A stretch of 64,000 nucleotides of DNA, from assembly GCA_964517495.1 (NCBI GenBank), contig CAZFER010000013.1:42006-106005 (forward strand), given 5' to 3'. The notes beneath the pieces are model-generated. The model ran no database searches. It worked only from the letters and a program-made list of their open reading frames with translations, and had not been told where the DNA came from. The position numbers and the translations under genes are program-made. Below are positions 52,340-60,707 of this stretch, in pieces (position 1 is the stretch's first letter; each line of letters opens with the position of its first letter). The stretch is from CAZFER01 sp964517495. GTDB lineage: Bacteria > Hinthialibacterota > Hinthialibacteria > Hinthialibacterales > Hinthialibacteraceae.

Positions 52340-55084
52340 ATGCGAGCACTTCTTTTTCGAGTCATTCATATATTAGTCAGCCGCTATCCACGAATTGTTG
52401 TCATACTATCCATCTTGAGCGCGGCTCTGGCGGGATATTACGGCACAACTCATATGGATATGATTACCGACCAGGACCGCCTGCTTTCACCTGAATTGGA
52501 TTATCATAAGCGCTATCTTAATTTTATTGACCGTTTCGGCGACCTTGAATACCTGTATGTTGTCATAGAAGGTCCAACACAAGAGGGTGAAATTGAATTT
52601 GCCGAATCTTTGGCAAAACGCTTGCAGCCTAGTGATGAGATAAAGGAAATCACCTACTCGTTTGACAAAATTTGGGCAAAGAAATTTGCCTTTTATTTTG
52701 CGGATGAGAGCGACATTGATCGACTTTATAACGAATTGAGATCAAACCGAGAACAGATTAAAGATTTGTATGCTTACCGTAATGTCGATCAGATATTGTA
52801 TGAAATTTCTAATGGATTGGATGCCTTTTTCTCTGAAAACCAGCGGGCTCCATCGAACTTATTGGAAGATGGTGATTTGAGTACCTTCATAAACGTGCTA
52901 AAAGGCGATTATGAAGATCCATTTGAAGATTTTGCAGAACTTGAAGCATCCATAGACGAATCATTTGAAGATGAAAAAGAATATATTGTCAGCGGAGATG
53001 CTTTGTTGATGCTGGTAATGCCAGCAAAAGATTACACCACCCTTAGCGTTATCGAAAAACCTTTAACCCGCATTCGATATGATATCTGGCTGACCGAGCA
53101 GGAATTTCCGGATGTGAAAGCGGGATTAACCGGTCGCCCCGCCTTGCAAGCCGATGAGATGAAAACCACCAATGATGATATGCAGCGGGTGAGCATTATC
53201 GCACTCATTGGAGTAAGCATCCTGTTCATTCTGTTCTTCCGCGAAATCGGCCGTCCAGTATGTGGCATTCTAGCTTTGCTTATGGCGATGGGCTGGACCT
53301 ACGGTTTCGTTGCCCTGACCCTGGGGCATCTTAATCTGCTTTCCATTGTATTTGCCCTGGTTCTAATCGGTCTGGGGATTGATTTCGGCATCCATTTTCT
53401 GCATCGCTATCAAGAGGAAATCAAGAAAGGGGATGATCCCTCCAGTGCCATCCAGGATGCCTTGAAACGGGTGGGACCGGGAATCATCACGGGGGCGTTA
53501 ACATCATCGGTTGCATTTTTATTTGCTTTGTTGACTGATTTTTTAGGCCTGGCCGAATTGGGATACGTCGCCGGTATTGGCATTATATTTTGCCTGATTG
53601 CCATGCTGATTACCCTTTCCGCATTACTAGTCAGTTATGACCGCCATCTTCGTATTCGTGAAACCATCCCCACCCCGCTTCATATATTAGGATTACGGCA
53701 TGTATCACGCTACCCATTGATCATGGCGATTTTGATCGCCATCATTACCGCCATTCTGGTCCCCAAAGCGCGGGAAGTGGGATTTGATGACAACCTTTTA
53801 AAATTACAGGCTGAAGGGTTGGAATCGGTTAGATATGAAAAAAAATTAATGGATGAATCCGAATATTCAACCTGGTATTGCGCGTTTATCAAGCCCGACT
53901 TGAACGCCGTTCGAAAAACAGTGGAACAATTGGAAAAGCATCCACTGGTGGCGAAAGTTGAAAGCCTGGCGGTTGCACTGCCAAACATTCCCGAATCTCA
54001 AAAAGAAACCATTGACTCGGCCCACTCTCTCCTCTCGGAGCTCGTCAAAAATGTGACTGCGGCCTATTACCCGAATCCTTTCTTGCGGCAGGAACTGGTG
54101 CAAAAGATTAACGGTTTGTTTTCAGCTATTTCACAAATGAGTGAACAAAAAGCCATGATGCAAGCACAACAAATGCGCGCACAGCAGATGCAAGCCCAAC
54201 CGATGCAGACAACGCAAAGAAATGTACAATCCCTGCCTGACATGTTAGTGGATGTTGATGAAAAATTACTCCAGCAATTAAAAGAACTGGCGTCGATTCT
54301 TTCCCAACCAGATTCTAAAGTGAAGACGAAACTAATCCAGGCGCAAACCACCTTATTCGATCGTCCTCGCTCCTCACTGCAATCTTTAAAAGAAAAACTT
54401 GATATCCCCCCGCCTAAACCAAGCGATCTGCCTCATAATCTTCGCTCGATTTATATAGGCGAAGATGGATCGCATCTCATTATGGCCTATCCCAAAGAAA
54501 ACATCTGGCAAACCGAACCGATGCGCCAATTTGTGAAAGCAATGCGATCGATTGATCCCGATGTGACCGGCCCACCCGTTCAAGTCTATGAATCAAGTTT
54601 GTTGATGCGAGACGCCTTTTCGAGTATCGGCTTTTATTCATTCATTGCGGTGGCGGTACTGGTGTTTATCGACTTTTGGTCGCTACGTTCCCTCTTTTTT
54701 GTGATGATGCCCCTCACATTGGGGGTATTATGGCTGGTCGAATTAATGGGGGTGTTTAACTTATCCCTCAATCTGGCCAATTTCTTCGCCATACCCATTT
54801 TGATCGGGATTGGAGTTGATAACGCCGTTCATTTTTATCACCGTTATTTGGAAACCTATGATGTCGAGCAAGCCATGTACACTACCGGCACAACATTAAC
54901 TCTCACTACCATGACCACTATAACCGGCTTTGGCAGTTTGATGTTCGCATCACATAAAGGATTGGCTAGTTTAGGAGCGTTGATGACGATGGGATCAGCG
55001 ACCTGCTGGTTTGCTTGTGTGGTTTTCCTGCCTATGTTAATTAAGTTATTCAGCCGGCGAGCACCCTGGGAAAATGTCAGTTAA
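52340..55084 (+). CDS. HpnN/MMPL-type RND transporter
   Basis: A 914-residue inner-membrane protein with two repeats, each a membrane segment, a periplasmic domain and a bundle of five segments (segments near 17-35, 305-430 and 450-470, then 770-905). The proton-relay and gating segments are of the form VLIGLGIDFGIHFLHRYQEE in the first half and ILIGIGVDNAVHFYHRYLE in the second, as in MMPL and HpnN. A Met/Gln-rich tract (about residues 610-630, MQAQQMRAQQMQAQPMQ) lies in the second periplasmic domain. It likely moves a lipid, perhaps a hopanoid, between membranes. It is co-directional with the aminotransferase. Confidence 0.82.
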   Translation: MRALLFRVIHILVSRYPRIVVILSILSAALAGYYGTTHMDMITDQDRLLSPELDYHKRYLNFIDRFGDLEYLYVVIEGPTQEGEIEFAESLAKRLQPSDEIKEITYSFDKIWAKKFAFYFADESDIDRLYNELRSNREQIKDLYAYRNVDQILYEISNGLDAFFSENQRAPSNLLEDGDLSTFINVLKGDYEDPFEDFAELEASIDESFEDEKEYIVSGDALLMLVMPAKDYTTLSVIEKPLTRIRYDIWLTEQEFPDVKAGLTGRPALQADEMKTTNDDMQRVSIIALIGVSILFILFFREIGRPVCGILALLMAMGWTYGFVALTLGHLNLLSIVFALVLIGLGIDFGIHFLHRYQEEIKKGDDPSSAIQDALKRVGPGIITGALTSSVAFLFALLTDFLGLAELGYVAGIGIIFCLIAMLITLSALLVSYDRHLRIRETIPTPLHILGLRHVSRYPLIMAILIAIITAILVPKAREVGFDDNLLKLQAEGLESVRYEKKLMDESEYSTWYCAFIKPDLNAVRKTVEQLEKHPLVAKVESLAVALPNIPESQKETIDSAHSLLSELVKNVTAAYYPNPFLRQELVQKINGLFSAISQMSEQKAMMQAQQMRAQQMQAQPMQTTQRNVQSLPDMLVDVDEKLLQQLKELASILSQPDSKVKTKLIQAQTTLFDRPRSSLQSLKEKLDIPPPKPSDLPHNLRSIYIGEDGSHLIMAYPKENIWQTEPMRQFVKAMRSIDPDVTGPPVQVYESSLLMRDAFSSIGFYSFIAVAVLVFIDFWSLRSLFFVMMPLTLGVLWLVELMGVFNLSLNLANFFAIPILIGIGVDNAVHFYHRYLETYDVEQAMYTTGTTLTLTTMTTITGFGSLMFASHKGLASLGALMTMGSATCWFACVVFLPMLIKLFSRRAPWENVS

Positions 55085-55198
55085 CCATTCATGACCATAT
55101 CATGTCTGTAAACAATTCACAGATTGAATTTAAACAGAAGTTAAGATCAACGAATAAGGGGAAATCGCAAAGAATTGAGGTGCTAACGCCGAAAACGA

Positions 55199-55399
55199 TC
55201 AGGCCATTAAGTCAATGCCGTGGTTATCTGATTTCTTTTCGTTTTTCTTCTCTTCCTCCGATGATTGTTTCTTCTGTTTGCGGAAGGGGGCATAAAACAT
55301 GCCACTTTGCTGCTTGCCCTCATATCGCGAAGAATTTTCCACCGAGGGATGAAACGCTTCAGGTCGTACAAAGGAAACAGGCCTTGAAAAATCTACCAT
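55199..55399 (-). CDS. Small hydrophilic protein, 66 residues
   Basis: An ATG at 55399 has GGAGG six bases upstream, the strongest kind of ribosome site. The protein starts MVDFSRPVSFVRPEAFHPS and ends with a Lys/Glu-rich tail (SSEEEKKNEKKSDN). No signal, membrane segment or known motif is seen; it is probably cytoplasmic and partly disordered. A plus-strand frame on the other side (55102-55434) has no such start signal. Its promoter should lie in 55400-55600. Confidence 0.65.
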   Translation of the reverse strand: MVDFSRPVSFVRPEAFHPSVENSSRYEGKQQSGMFYAPFRKQKKQSSEEEKKNEKKSDNHGIDLMA

Positions 55400-55861
55400 T
55401 TTCAACCTCCTTGTGTTCCTTTTTCACCTTTTAGTATCGACAGATCGCATCAAATCTTTACACATGCTGCAAAACGCGGACTGTAAAGCCTTGTGGCAAT
55501 GCCTAAGTGACCATAGGATTATTCATTATCATAAACATCCATAAACCAGATGGAGCATAGAATATTGGCATAAAGTATATTTGAATAATCAAAAGTTGTG
55601 TGGTTTAACGTCAACCCCCTCTATATCTCCCCCAGGCTTGGGGGAGAAGTGGATAGCCGATAACATATTGAAAATATTAAGCATAAGTGAATCGCTAACG
55701 GGGTGTGGCAACCATTCCCCTCCCAAGACTGGGAGGGGCTAGGGGAGGGTTGAAGGATTAGCACACAATCTCGATTGATTAAGAAACTTTTGGGTAAATA
55801 GGAATAAATCCCAATGGGGTGAAATATATGATCCCTCATACAATTCAAGATTGGAGCCGCC
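55400..55861. other. Intergenic region upstream of the DUF190 gene
   Basis: This 460-base stretch has no gene. It should hold the promoter of the 66-residue minus-strand gene and that of the DUF190 gene, and it contains repeat copy B (55611-55757). Confidence 0.6.
55611..55757. repeat. Two-hairpin intergenic repeat, copy B
   Basis: This is the inverted counterpart of the unit at 2474-2580. CTCCCCCA..TGGGGGAG (about 55626-55646) and CCCCTCCCA/TGGGAGGGG (about 55717-55738, loop AGAC) are its two hairpins. The outer ends CAACCCCCTC and GGGGAGGGTTG are themselves partly complementary. The spacer between the hairpins is longer than in copy A. Confidence 0.8.
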
Positions 55862-56218
55862 ATGAAATTACCTTCTGAAGCCGATTTATTGCGCATATTC
55901 ATCGGTGAAAATGACAAATACGAAGGACGTCCCCTTTACGAGATGATCGTAAAAGAAGCACGAAAACGGGGAATGGCGGGTGCCACGGTGTTACGGGGAA
56001 CCCTTGGTTTCGGTGCGCACAGCCGCCTTCATACCGCCAAGATTCTACGGCTCTCCGAAGACTTGCCCATGGTGGTGGAAATTGTCGATAAGCCGGAACG
56101 GATAAACGACTTCTTGCCCCAACTTGACGATATGATCGAGGAGGGGCTGGTTACCATCGAAAAAGTCCGTGTGATCACTTACCGCCATAACCAATCCAAG
56201 CAGAAAACTGAATCATAA
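55862..56218 (+). CDS. DUF190 (PII-like) protein
   Basis: A 118-residue protein of the DUF190 family, predicted to have a ferredoxin-like PII-type fold. LRIFIGENDKYEGRPLYEMI opens the family, ARKRGMAGATVLRGTLGFG is its signature, and VVEIVDKPERINDFLPQLDD follows. Such proteins commonly sit beside the fluoride exporter crcB; none is found here. A regulatory, ligand-sensing role is inferred. It is convergent with the nitroreductase, whose stop codon abuts its own. Confidence 0.88.
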   Translation: MKLPSEADLLRIFIGENDKYEGRPLYEMIVKEARKRGMAGATVLRGTLGFGAHSRLHTAKILRLSEDLPMVVEIVDKPERINDFLPQLDDMIEEGLVTIEKVRVITYRHNQSKQKTES

Positions 56219-56797
56219 TCAAAATCCTCCAGGTTGGGTAAATTCAGAAATGGATTTACGTGTCGATGGCGCCTCTTTTTCCTGCAAAGCAGGGGGAAGT
56301 GTCTCTTTGGGTGCGGGTTTGCCTATGGCAGCCATGGCTTCCACCTGATATTCATCAGGGATATTCAACGCGGTTCGCGCCTTTTCATAGTCAAATCCAG
56401 CCATGCCATGAACCACCAATCCTCGAATTGATCCCTGTAGGCAAAGGCTATACCACGCCGAACCCGTGTCCAAGGAATGGCAGGGATTGGGTTTGCCATT
56501 ACGTTCAAACGTTTTCCGGGACAGAATCACTAACAAAACCGCCGCTTTTTCACTCCACTGCTGGTTAAATTCAACCAGCAAATCATAAAAAGCCTGCCAA
56601 TGCTCGCTATCCCGGGTGGCATATAAAAAGAACCAGGGTTGGCCATTATAAGAGGATGGCGCCCAACGTGCCGCTTCGAATAGAGACATAAGTTCTTCAT
56701 TGGTTATCGGTTCACCCGACATGGCCCGTGGTGACCATCGATTCAAGAAAACGTCATTCACGTCATATTCAGGCGTGCGATAATCACGTATATACAT
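56219..56797 (-). CDS. Nitroreductase-family FMN enzyme
   Basis: About 192 residues from the ATG at 56797, which has TGGAG eight bases upstream; an upstream ATG at 56839 is less likely. FLNRWSPRAMSGEPITNEEL begins the FMN-binding region, ARWAPSSYNGQPWFFLYA is the classic RWAPS-x-x-NxQPW signature, and AMAAIGKPAP marks the C-terminal flavin contact. It reduces nitro compounds, quinones or similar with NAD(P)H in the cytoplasm. A 12-bp inverted repeat 57 bases upstream may be an operator. Confidence 0.9.
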   Translation of the reverse strand: MYIRDYRTPEYDVNDVFLNRWSPRAMSGEPITNEELMSLFEAARWAPSSYNGQPWFFLYATRDSEHWQAFYDLLVEFNQQWSEKAAVLLVILSRKTFERNGKPNPCHSLDTGSAWYSLCLQGSIRGLVVHGMAGFDYEKARTALNIPDEYQVEAMAAIGKPAPKETLPPALQEKEAPSTRKSISEFTQPGGF

Positions 56798-56853
56798 GCT
56801 ATAAACTCCAGTTATCAAATTATAGAAATCTCGAATCAATCCTTGGAGATCAA

Positions 56854-56883
56854 GACTATATAAAGTATATCCTTTATATAGTC
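56854..56883. promoter_or_regulatory. 12-bp perfect inverted repeat, operator-like
   Basis: GACTATATAAAG (56854-56865) and CTTTATATAGTC (56872-56883) are exact inverted copies with a 6-base spacer. The site lies between the divergent nitroreductase and exported-protein genes. No T run follows, so it is more like a dimeric-regulator site than a terminator. AT-rich sequence makes chance symmetry possible. Confidence 0.4.
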
Positions 56884-57009
56884 ATTTTAAAATATTTCCC
56901 CAGGGTTGAACCGCATAAACGGTTGGAATTAATGCATATTTATTGGCAAAACAGATTTGACCGTCTATGATATTATAGAGATAAATTCAGTTGAAACGTG
57001 GAGTCGGCC

Positions 57010-57639
57010 ATGATACACAGATACAGGCACATAATTACACTACTCATTCTATTTACTTTGCCTCTTTTGATACAGCATGCGTGGGCAGGCAAAGTGAAAA
57101 CCCTGAAGCTCAATCAACTGACTGAAAACGCCTATACCATCTTTGAAGGCAAATGCATAAAGGTTAAATCCGGACGCGATCCCGAAACAGGCTTGATGGC
57201 CACCTGGTATACCTTTCAGGTATTGGACGGAATAAAAGGCCAAATGGATGAAGAGTTTGTTTTGAAACAATATGGGGGCACGGATGGAGAAATCACAGTT
57301 AATGTCCCCACGGTTAAATATAGAGAAGGCGAAATTGTGATTCTCTTTCTCTATGGGAAAAGCAAAATTGGTTTTTCCAGCCCGGTGGGTCTGCAACAGG
57401 GAAAATTTGTCGAACGGGAGAATTCCGAAACGGGGGCACGCTATGTCACCAATGGCATGCCTGCCATGATGTTGTTCGAAGACATGAACAAAGCTGTTCC
57501 CACCGTGAATACCAAAGGAGTAAAACTCAGCGGAGCTGCGCGGCTACGTTCGGATAAAATGGCACTGAAAGACTTTTTGCTCGAAGTAAAACGGCTGGTG
57601 AAAGAACAAGAAGAAAAGGAAAAAGAAGCGAAAAAATAA
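57010..57639 (+). CDS. Exported protein of unknown function
   Basis: About 209 residues from the ATG at 57010, with GGAG six bases upstream. A signal peptide (about 8-27, ending near HAWA) is followed by a beta-rich domain with ATWYTFQVLDGIKGQMDEEF and YGGTDGEITVNVPTVKYREG, a pattern I recall from many uncharacterised secreted proteins. The C terminus is a charged helix rich in Lys and Glu. Function unknown. The stop codon is immediately followed by the ATG of the NPCBM gene, so the two are an operon. Confidence 0.75.
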   Translation: MIHRYRHIITLLILFTLPLLIQHAWAGKVKTLKLNQLTENAYTIFEGKCIKVKSGRDPETGLMATWYTFQVLDGIKGQMDEEFVLKQYGGTDGEITVNVPTVKYREGEIVILFLYGKSKIGFSSPVGLQQGKFVERENSETGARYVTNGMPAMMLFEDMNKAVPTVNTKGVKLSGAARLRSDKMALKDFLLEVKRLVKEQEEKEKEAKK

Positions 57640-58215
57640 ATGACCTTACCTCCCGACTCAACCACACCAGCTACAAAATCACCCGAGAGGGATGACCATT
57701 ATTCAAACTGGACGACTGGACGAATAGCGGCCATTATACTCCTGGTGATCTTATGTGCTTCTTTAGTTTGGAATGCTTACACGTGGGAAGATATTTATTA
57801 CGCTGATCTGGATTATGATGTGGTATCCAGCGATACCTATGAGCCACAGAAAGATAAATCGGTGCTGGGCCGGACTTTAAAAATCAGTGACACCTATTAC
57901 CCCAAAGGCTTGGGCGTGCATGCCAATACGGAAATTCATCTGCGCTGGGTGCCACCTTCGTACACATACTTTACAGCCGAGATCGGCATTGATGCGGATG
58001 CGGAAGAGACCACAAATGCCTCAGTGATTTTTTCCGTCATTGCCGATGGAACCCTGTTATACCAAAGTCCGATACTTAAAGCGGGGATGCTGCCCCGCTT
58101 AATTTATGTTCCCATTCGTGGACGCCGCACATTAACTCTAAAAGTTGATGATGCTGGGGATGGAACAGAAAACGATTATGCAGTCTGGGCGATGGCGCGT
58201 TTTATCCATCAATGA
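57640..58215 (+). CDS. Membrane-anchored NPCBM-domain protein
   Basis: 191 residues: a short cytoplasmic start, one membrane segment (about 32-45) and an NPCBM domain (about 60-190). The domain signature YYPKGLGVHANTEIHLRW and the FTAEIGIDADAEE segment are typical of this carbohydrate-binding-like fold, usually appended to glycosidases; here it stands alone. It would face the periplasm and bind sugars or proteins. It lies zero bases after the previous gene and precedes the lipase by 19 bases. Confidence 0.85.
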   Translation: MTLPPDSTTPATKSPERDDHYSNWTTGRIAAIILLVILCASLVWNAYTWEDIYYADLDYDVVSSDTYEPQKDKSVLGRTLKISDTYYPKGLGVHANTEIHLRWVPPSYTYFTAEIGIDADAEETTNASVIFSVIADGTLLYQSPILKAGMLPRLIYVPIRGRRTLTLKVDDAGDGTENDYAVWAMARFIHQ

Positions 58216-58234
58216 ACGATGACATGTTTTTATT

Positions 58235-59035
58235 ATGCAACCAATCTTCCTTCTTCATGGTTTTATCGGCTATCGCACCTTTTTATTGTGGGAACTCTTT
58301 CGCGGAGTGCCTGATGCATTAAAAGAAGATGGCGTAACCGCCTACCGCCCCCTATTGCATCCTACCGCAACCATAGAAGAACGCGGCAAGCAACTGCTGG
58401 GAATCATCAACCAGGCTGTCGGTGAAAACGAAGCGGTTCATATCATCGCTCATAGCATGGGAGGGCTGGATGCCCGCTATCTCATTTCACCCAATGGCTT
58501 GCAACAAGGGCATCGGATTATCACCTTGACCACCATATCCACCCCCCATTATGGTTCACCCGTTGCAAGATATATCCCCAAACTGTTAACCAACTCCGTT
58601 TCAACCGCATCCTGGTTGGGTATGCGATTACCCTTGCACCAGGATACTCGAACATTTTTGAAAGGCATTTCAGAATACCGCTGGACCGCACTGCCGCAAT
58701 TATGCCCTGAATATATCAACACTGTATTCAATCCCCAGATCATAGATGATTCACGCGTGTACTATGCTTCATATGGAGGGAAAATCAAACCACCAAAATA
58801 TATCTGGACCAATTTCCCCCGTTCAGTCTCATGGCGCATCATCAATCGATACGATGGAGACAACGATGGCCTGGTATCGGTAAAATCCGCACAATGGGGA
58901 GAATTCAAAGGCATTCTCCCCGCCGATCACGGTGAACAAATCGGTCTGAAAATATACCCCTGGCAGAAATCCACCTTCGATCATATCGCCTTCATCAAAG
59001 GAATTGTTGACGATATAAAAATGTTTGAAGAATAA
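58235..59035 (+). CDS. Lipase/alpha-beta hydrolase
   Basis: 266 residues of triacylglycerol-lipase type. IFLLHGFIGYRTFLLWE at the start gives the oxyanion-hole loop, IAHSMGGLDARYL has the nucleophile Ser74, DGDNDGLVSVKSAQWG provides the Asp region, and DHIAFIKG the His. It lacks a signal peptide and is probably cytoplasmic or exported by another route. Substrate unknown; some homologues act on short-chain esters. It belongs with the two preceding genes and converges on the membrane-protein gene. Confidence 0.85.
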   Translation: MQPIFLLHGFIGYRTFLLWELFRGVPDALKEDGVTAYRPLLHPTATIEERGKQLLGIINQAVGENEAVHIIAHSMGGLDARYLISPNGLQQGHRIITLTTISTPHYGSPVARYIPKLLTNSVSTASWLGMRLPLHQDTRTFLKGISEYRWTALPQLCPEYINTVFNPQIIDDSRVYYASYGGKIKPPKYIWTNFPRSVSWRIINRYDGDNDGLVSVKSAQWGEFKGILPADHGEQIGLKIYPWQKSTFDHIAFIKGIVDDIKMFEE

Positions 59036-59044
59036 TCCATCCGA

Positions 59045-59560
59045 TCATTCGTATATCCAGCCACTATTAACCTGAATCAAGCGAACCAAATAAACCGTGG
59101 CAATCGATACCCATATCACCACCAATCCAACAAGAATTGATGCAATGGTAGAATACCTTCGAACTTTATAGGTTAGCCAAATCGCAATCAGCAGCGTAAT
59201 AATATTGCCAATGAAACTGGTCTCGCGGGATAAACCAAAGGTGAAGGGATAAAGCAGGCAAAACATCATAAAAGCGATAATCCACCATGCCATGGCAGAC
59301 GCATCCTGCGCACCGGATTTCCAAATCAACCAACTCGCTACTGCCAATCCCATCAGCAGTGTTACCCACACTCCACCGATGACACGCTCCACCCATTCCC
59401 AACCTTCTGGAATGATCTTCGTCCCCGTGGAACCAAAAGGATCGAAAATCGAGATTAGGATGTTTAAAACAACCGCTAATCCGGCAACAATCAATACCCC
59501 CGCGAAAAGCATCACGGGCTTGTTAAATTTATTGAAATAAAAATCTATTTTATTCGACAT
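59045..59560 (-). CDS. Small membrane protein with five predicted segments
   Basis: 171 residues with hydrophobic segments at about 14-36, 63-84, 88-110, 113-130 and 140-162. No family is recognised. The N-terminal 12 residues are charged (DFYFNKFNKP). It is convergent with the lipase gene (9 bases between stops) and otherwise isolated. Function unknown. Confidence 0.75.
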   Translation of the reverse strand: MSNKIDFYFNKFNKPVMLFAGVLIVAGLAVVLNILISIFDPFGSTGTKIIPEGWEWVERVIGGVWVTLLMGLAVASWLIWKSGAQDASAMAWWIIAFMMFCLLYPFTFGLSRETSFIGNIITLLIAIWLTYKVRRYSTIASILVGLVVIWVSIATVYLVRLIQVNSGWIYE

Positions 59561-59815
59561 AGAATAGGATCACCTAAGAAATATTAGTCCGTAGCAATGT
59601 TCAAGGTTATCACTTTAAACCATTATACAATGACGAATGAAAAAAGAACATAAAACTTTAAACTATTTTTGCATTTCTGCAATGAATTGGATATAATAAA
59701 CCACATGAATCGTAATTTATTGTTTTGTTAATACTCAAACCTATCCTATATAACGAATAATTCACACCTCTGTTTAGACAAAAAAAGACTCATATCTTTC
59801 TTTAAGGAGAAACAT

Positions 59816-60535
59816 ATGCCCATATTGCGCTTATTGATCACAGTTCTGTGCGTATTTTCCATTTCACATGGTGTTTGGGGACAAACGGTAACCCTGAATG
59901 CCGCAGACGATACATGGACTCACGGTTTGAGTAGTACTTCAACAGAAGGTAACAGTCCTCGCCTAAGTATCTGTCCGTTAGCTGGATATTGGATTTACTT
60001 GAAATTCGATGTCTCAGAGATTGAGGCTTCGGTGCTCGATGCGGAACTAAGAATGACTCGATTCGACGGTTCCAGACCAGGTGAAATTTCATTGTATTTC
60101 ATTCCGGACGATGATTGGCAGGAATCAAGTTTAACCGGCCAAAATCGCCCGGCTCCCCAGAATCCATCACCCAATGATGCACTCACATCAGGGAATGACC
60201 ACGGGAGTTATGATTCATGGCATTCAACAGCATTGGCTGAAGCAGTGGAACAAGAAAAAAATGGAGATGGCATTTTAAGTTCTAACTCCCTTTTCCCCTT
60301 CTTCTCATCGATTGCTCAATTTGTATTTACACCGGAATCGTTTGGGGGATGCTTCTTTTCTTTTCGAGTATGTTGGAGTCCCACTCGGTCTTGTTTTTCA
60401 GGCATGCCACCGCGGCGGTTAATAATTTTCTCGCCAACGCCACAATCAATTTCTTCTTTTGTCTGGGTCTTTTTTCGACTTCTTTCAAATACCGTTTTCC
60501 CCATCGACTCTCTCTCCCTTCCCTCGATCGGATGA
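59816..60535 (+). pseudogene. DNRLRE-domain secreted protein gene, disrupted
   Basis: Starts well, with AAGGAG before the ATG, a signal peptide (about 1-22) and a DNRLRE/CBM96-like domain: NAADDTWTHGLSS, IYLKFDVSEIEASVLDAELR and WHSTALAEAVEQEKNGDGIL. After residue 155 or so the translation changes to Phe/Ser-rich nonsense that overlaps, on the opposite strand, the end of an IS110-type transposase. So only the N-terminal domain of this gene survives; the rest has been displaced by an insertion. The related partial gene at the window end carries the same kind of domain on a large enzyme. Confidence 0.7.
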
Positions 60536-60581
60536 AGTCCCATGCCGATTGCACCATCCTCACTAAAAGAATGGTTTCAGC
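60327..60581 (-). mobile_element. IS110-family transposase C-terminal remnant
   Basis: The minus-strand frame reads MVQSAWDFIRSREGRE, then KRPRQKKKLIVALARKLLTA, then VACLKNKTEWDSNILE. This matches the C terminus of IS110/IS116/IS902 transposases, where a conserved ARKLL is followed by a Leu-rich helix and an acidic end. Upstream the frame is closed by TAG (60582-60584), so the RuvC-like DEDD domain and the Ser-type active site are absent. No ends or bridge-RNA region could be identified. A decayed insertion. Confidence 0.72.
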
Positions 60582-60707
60582 CTACAGCCGATCTCATATC
60601 GATAAAAATTTTCAGCTCATTTAAGTCTTCTAATATAAACCAGTTACAGCAATACGACATTAAGTATCCTGGACACTAGTGTTACTCGGAGAGTAATTTT
60701 TATCAGT

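Noticed and set aside
55102..55434. A 110-codon plus-strand frame in the gap after the RND transporter.
   Set aside because: It lacks a ribosome site and its sequence (Cys/Phe/Ser mixture) is unlike a protein. It overlaps a minus-strand gene that has GGAGG at ideal spacing.
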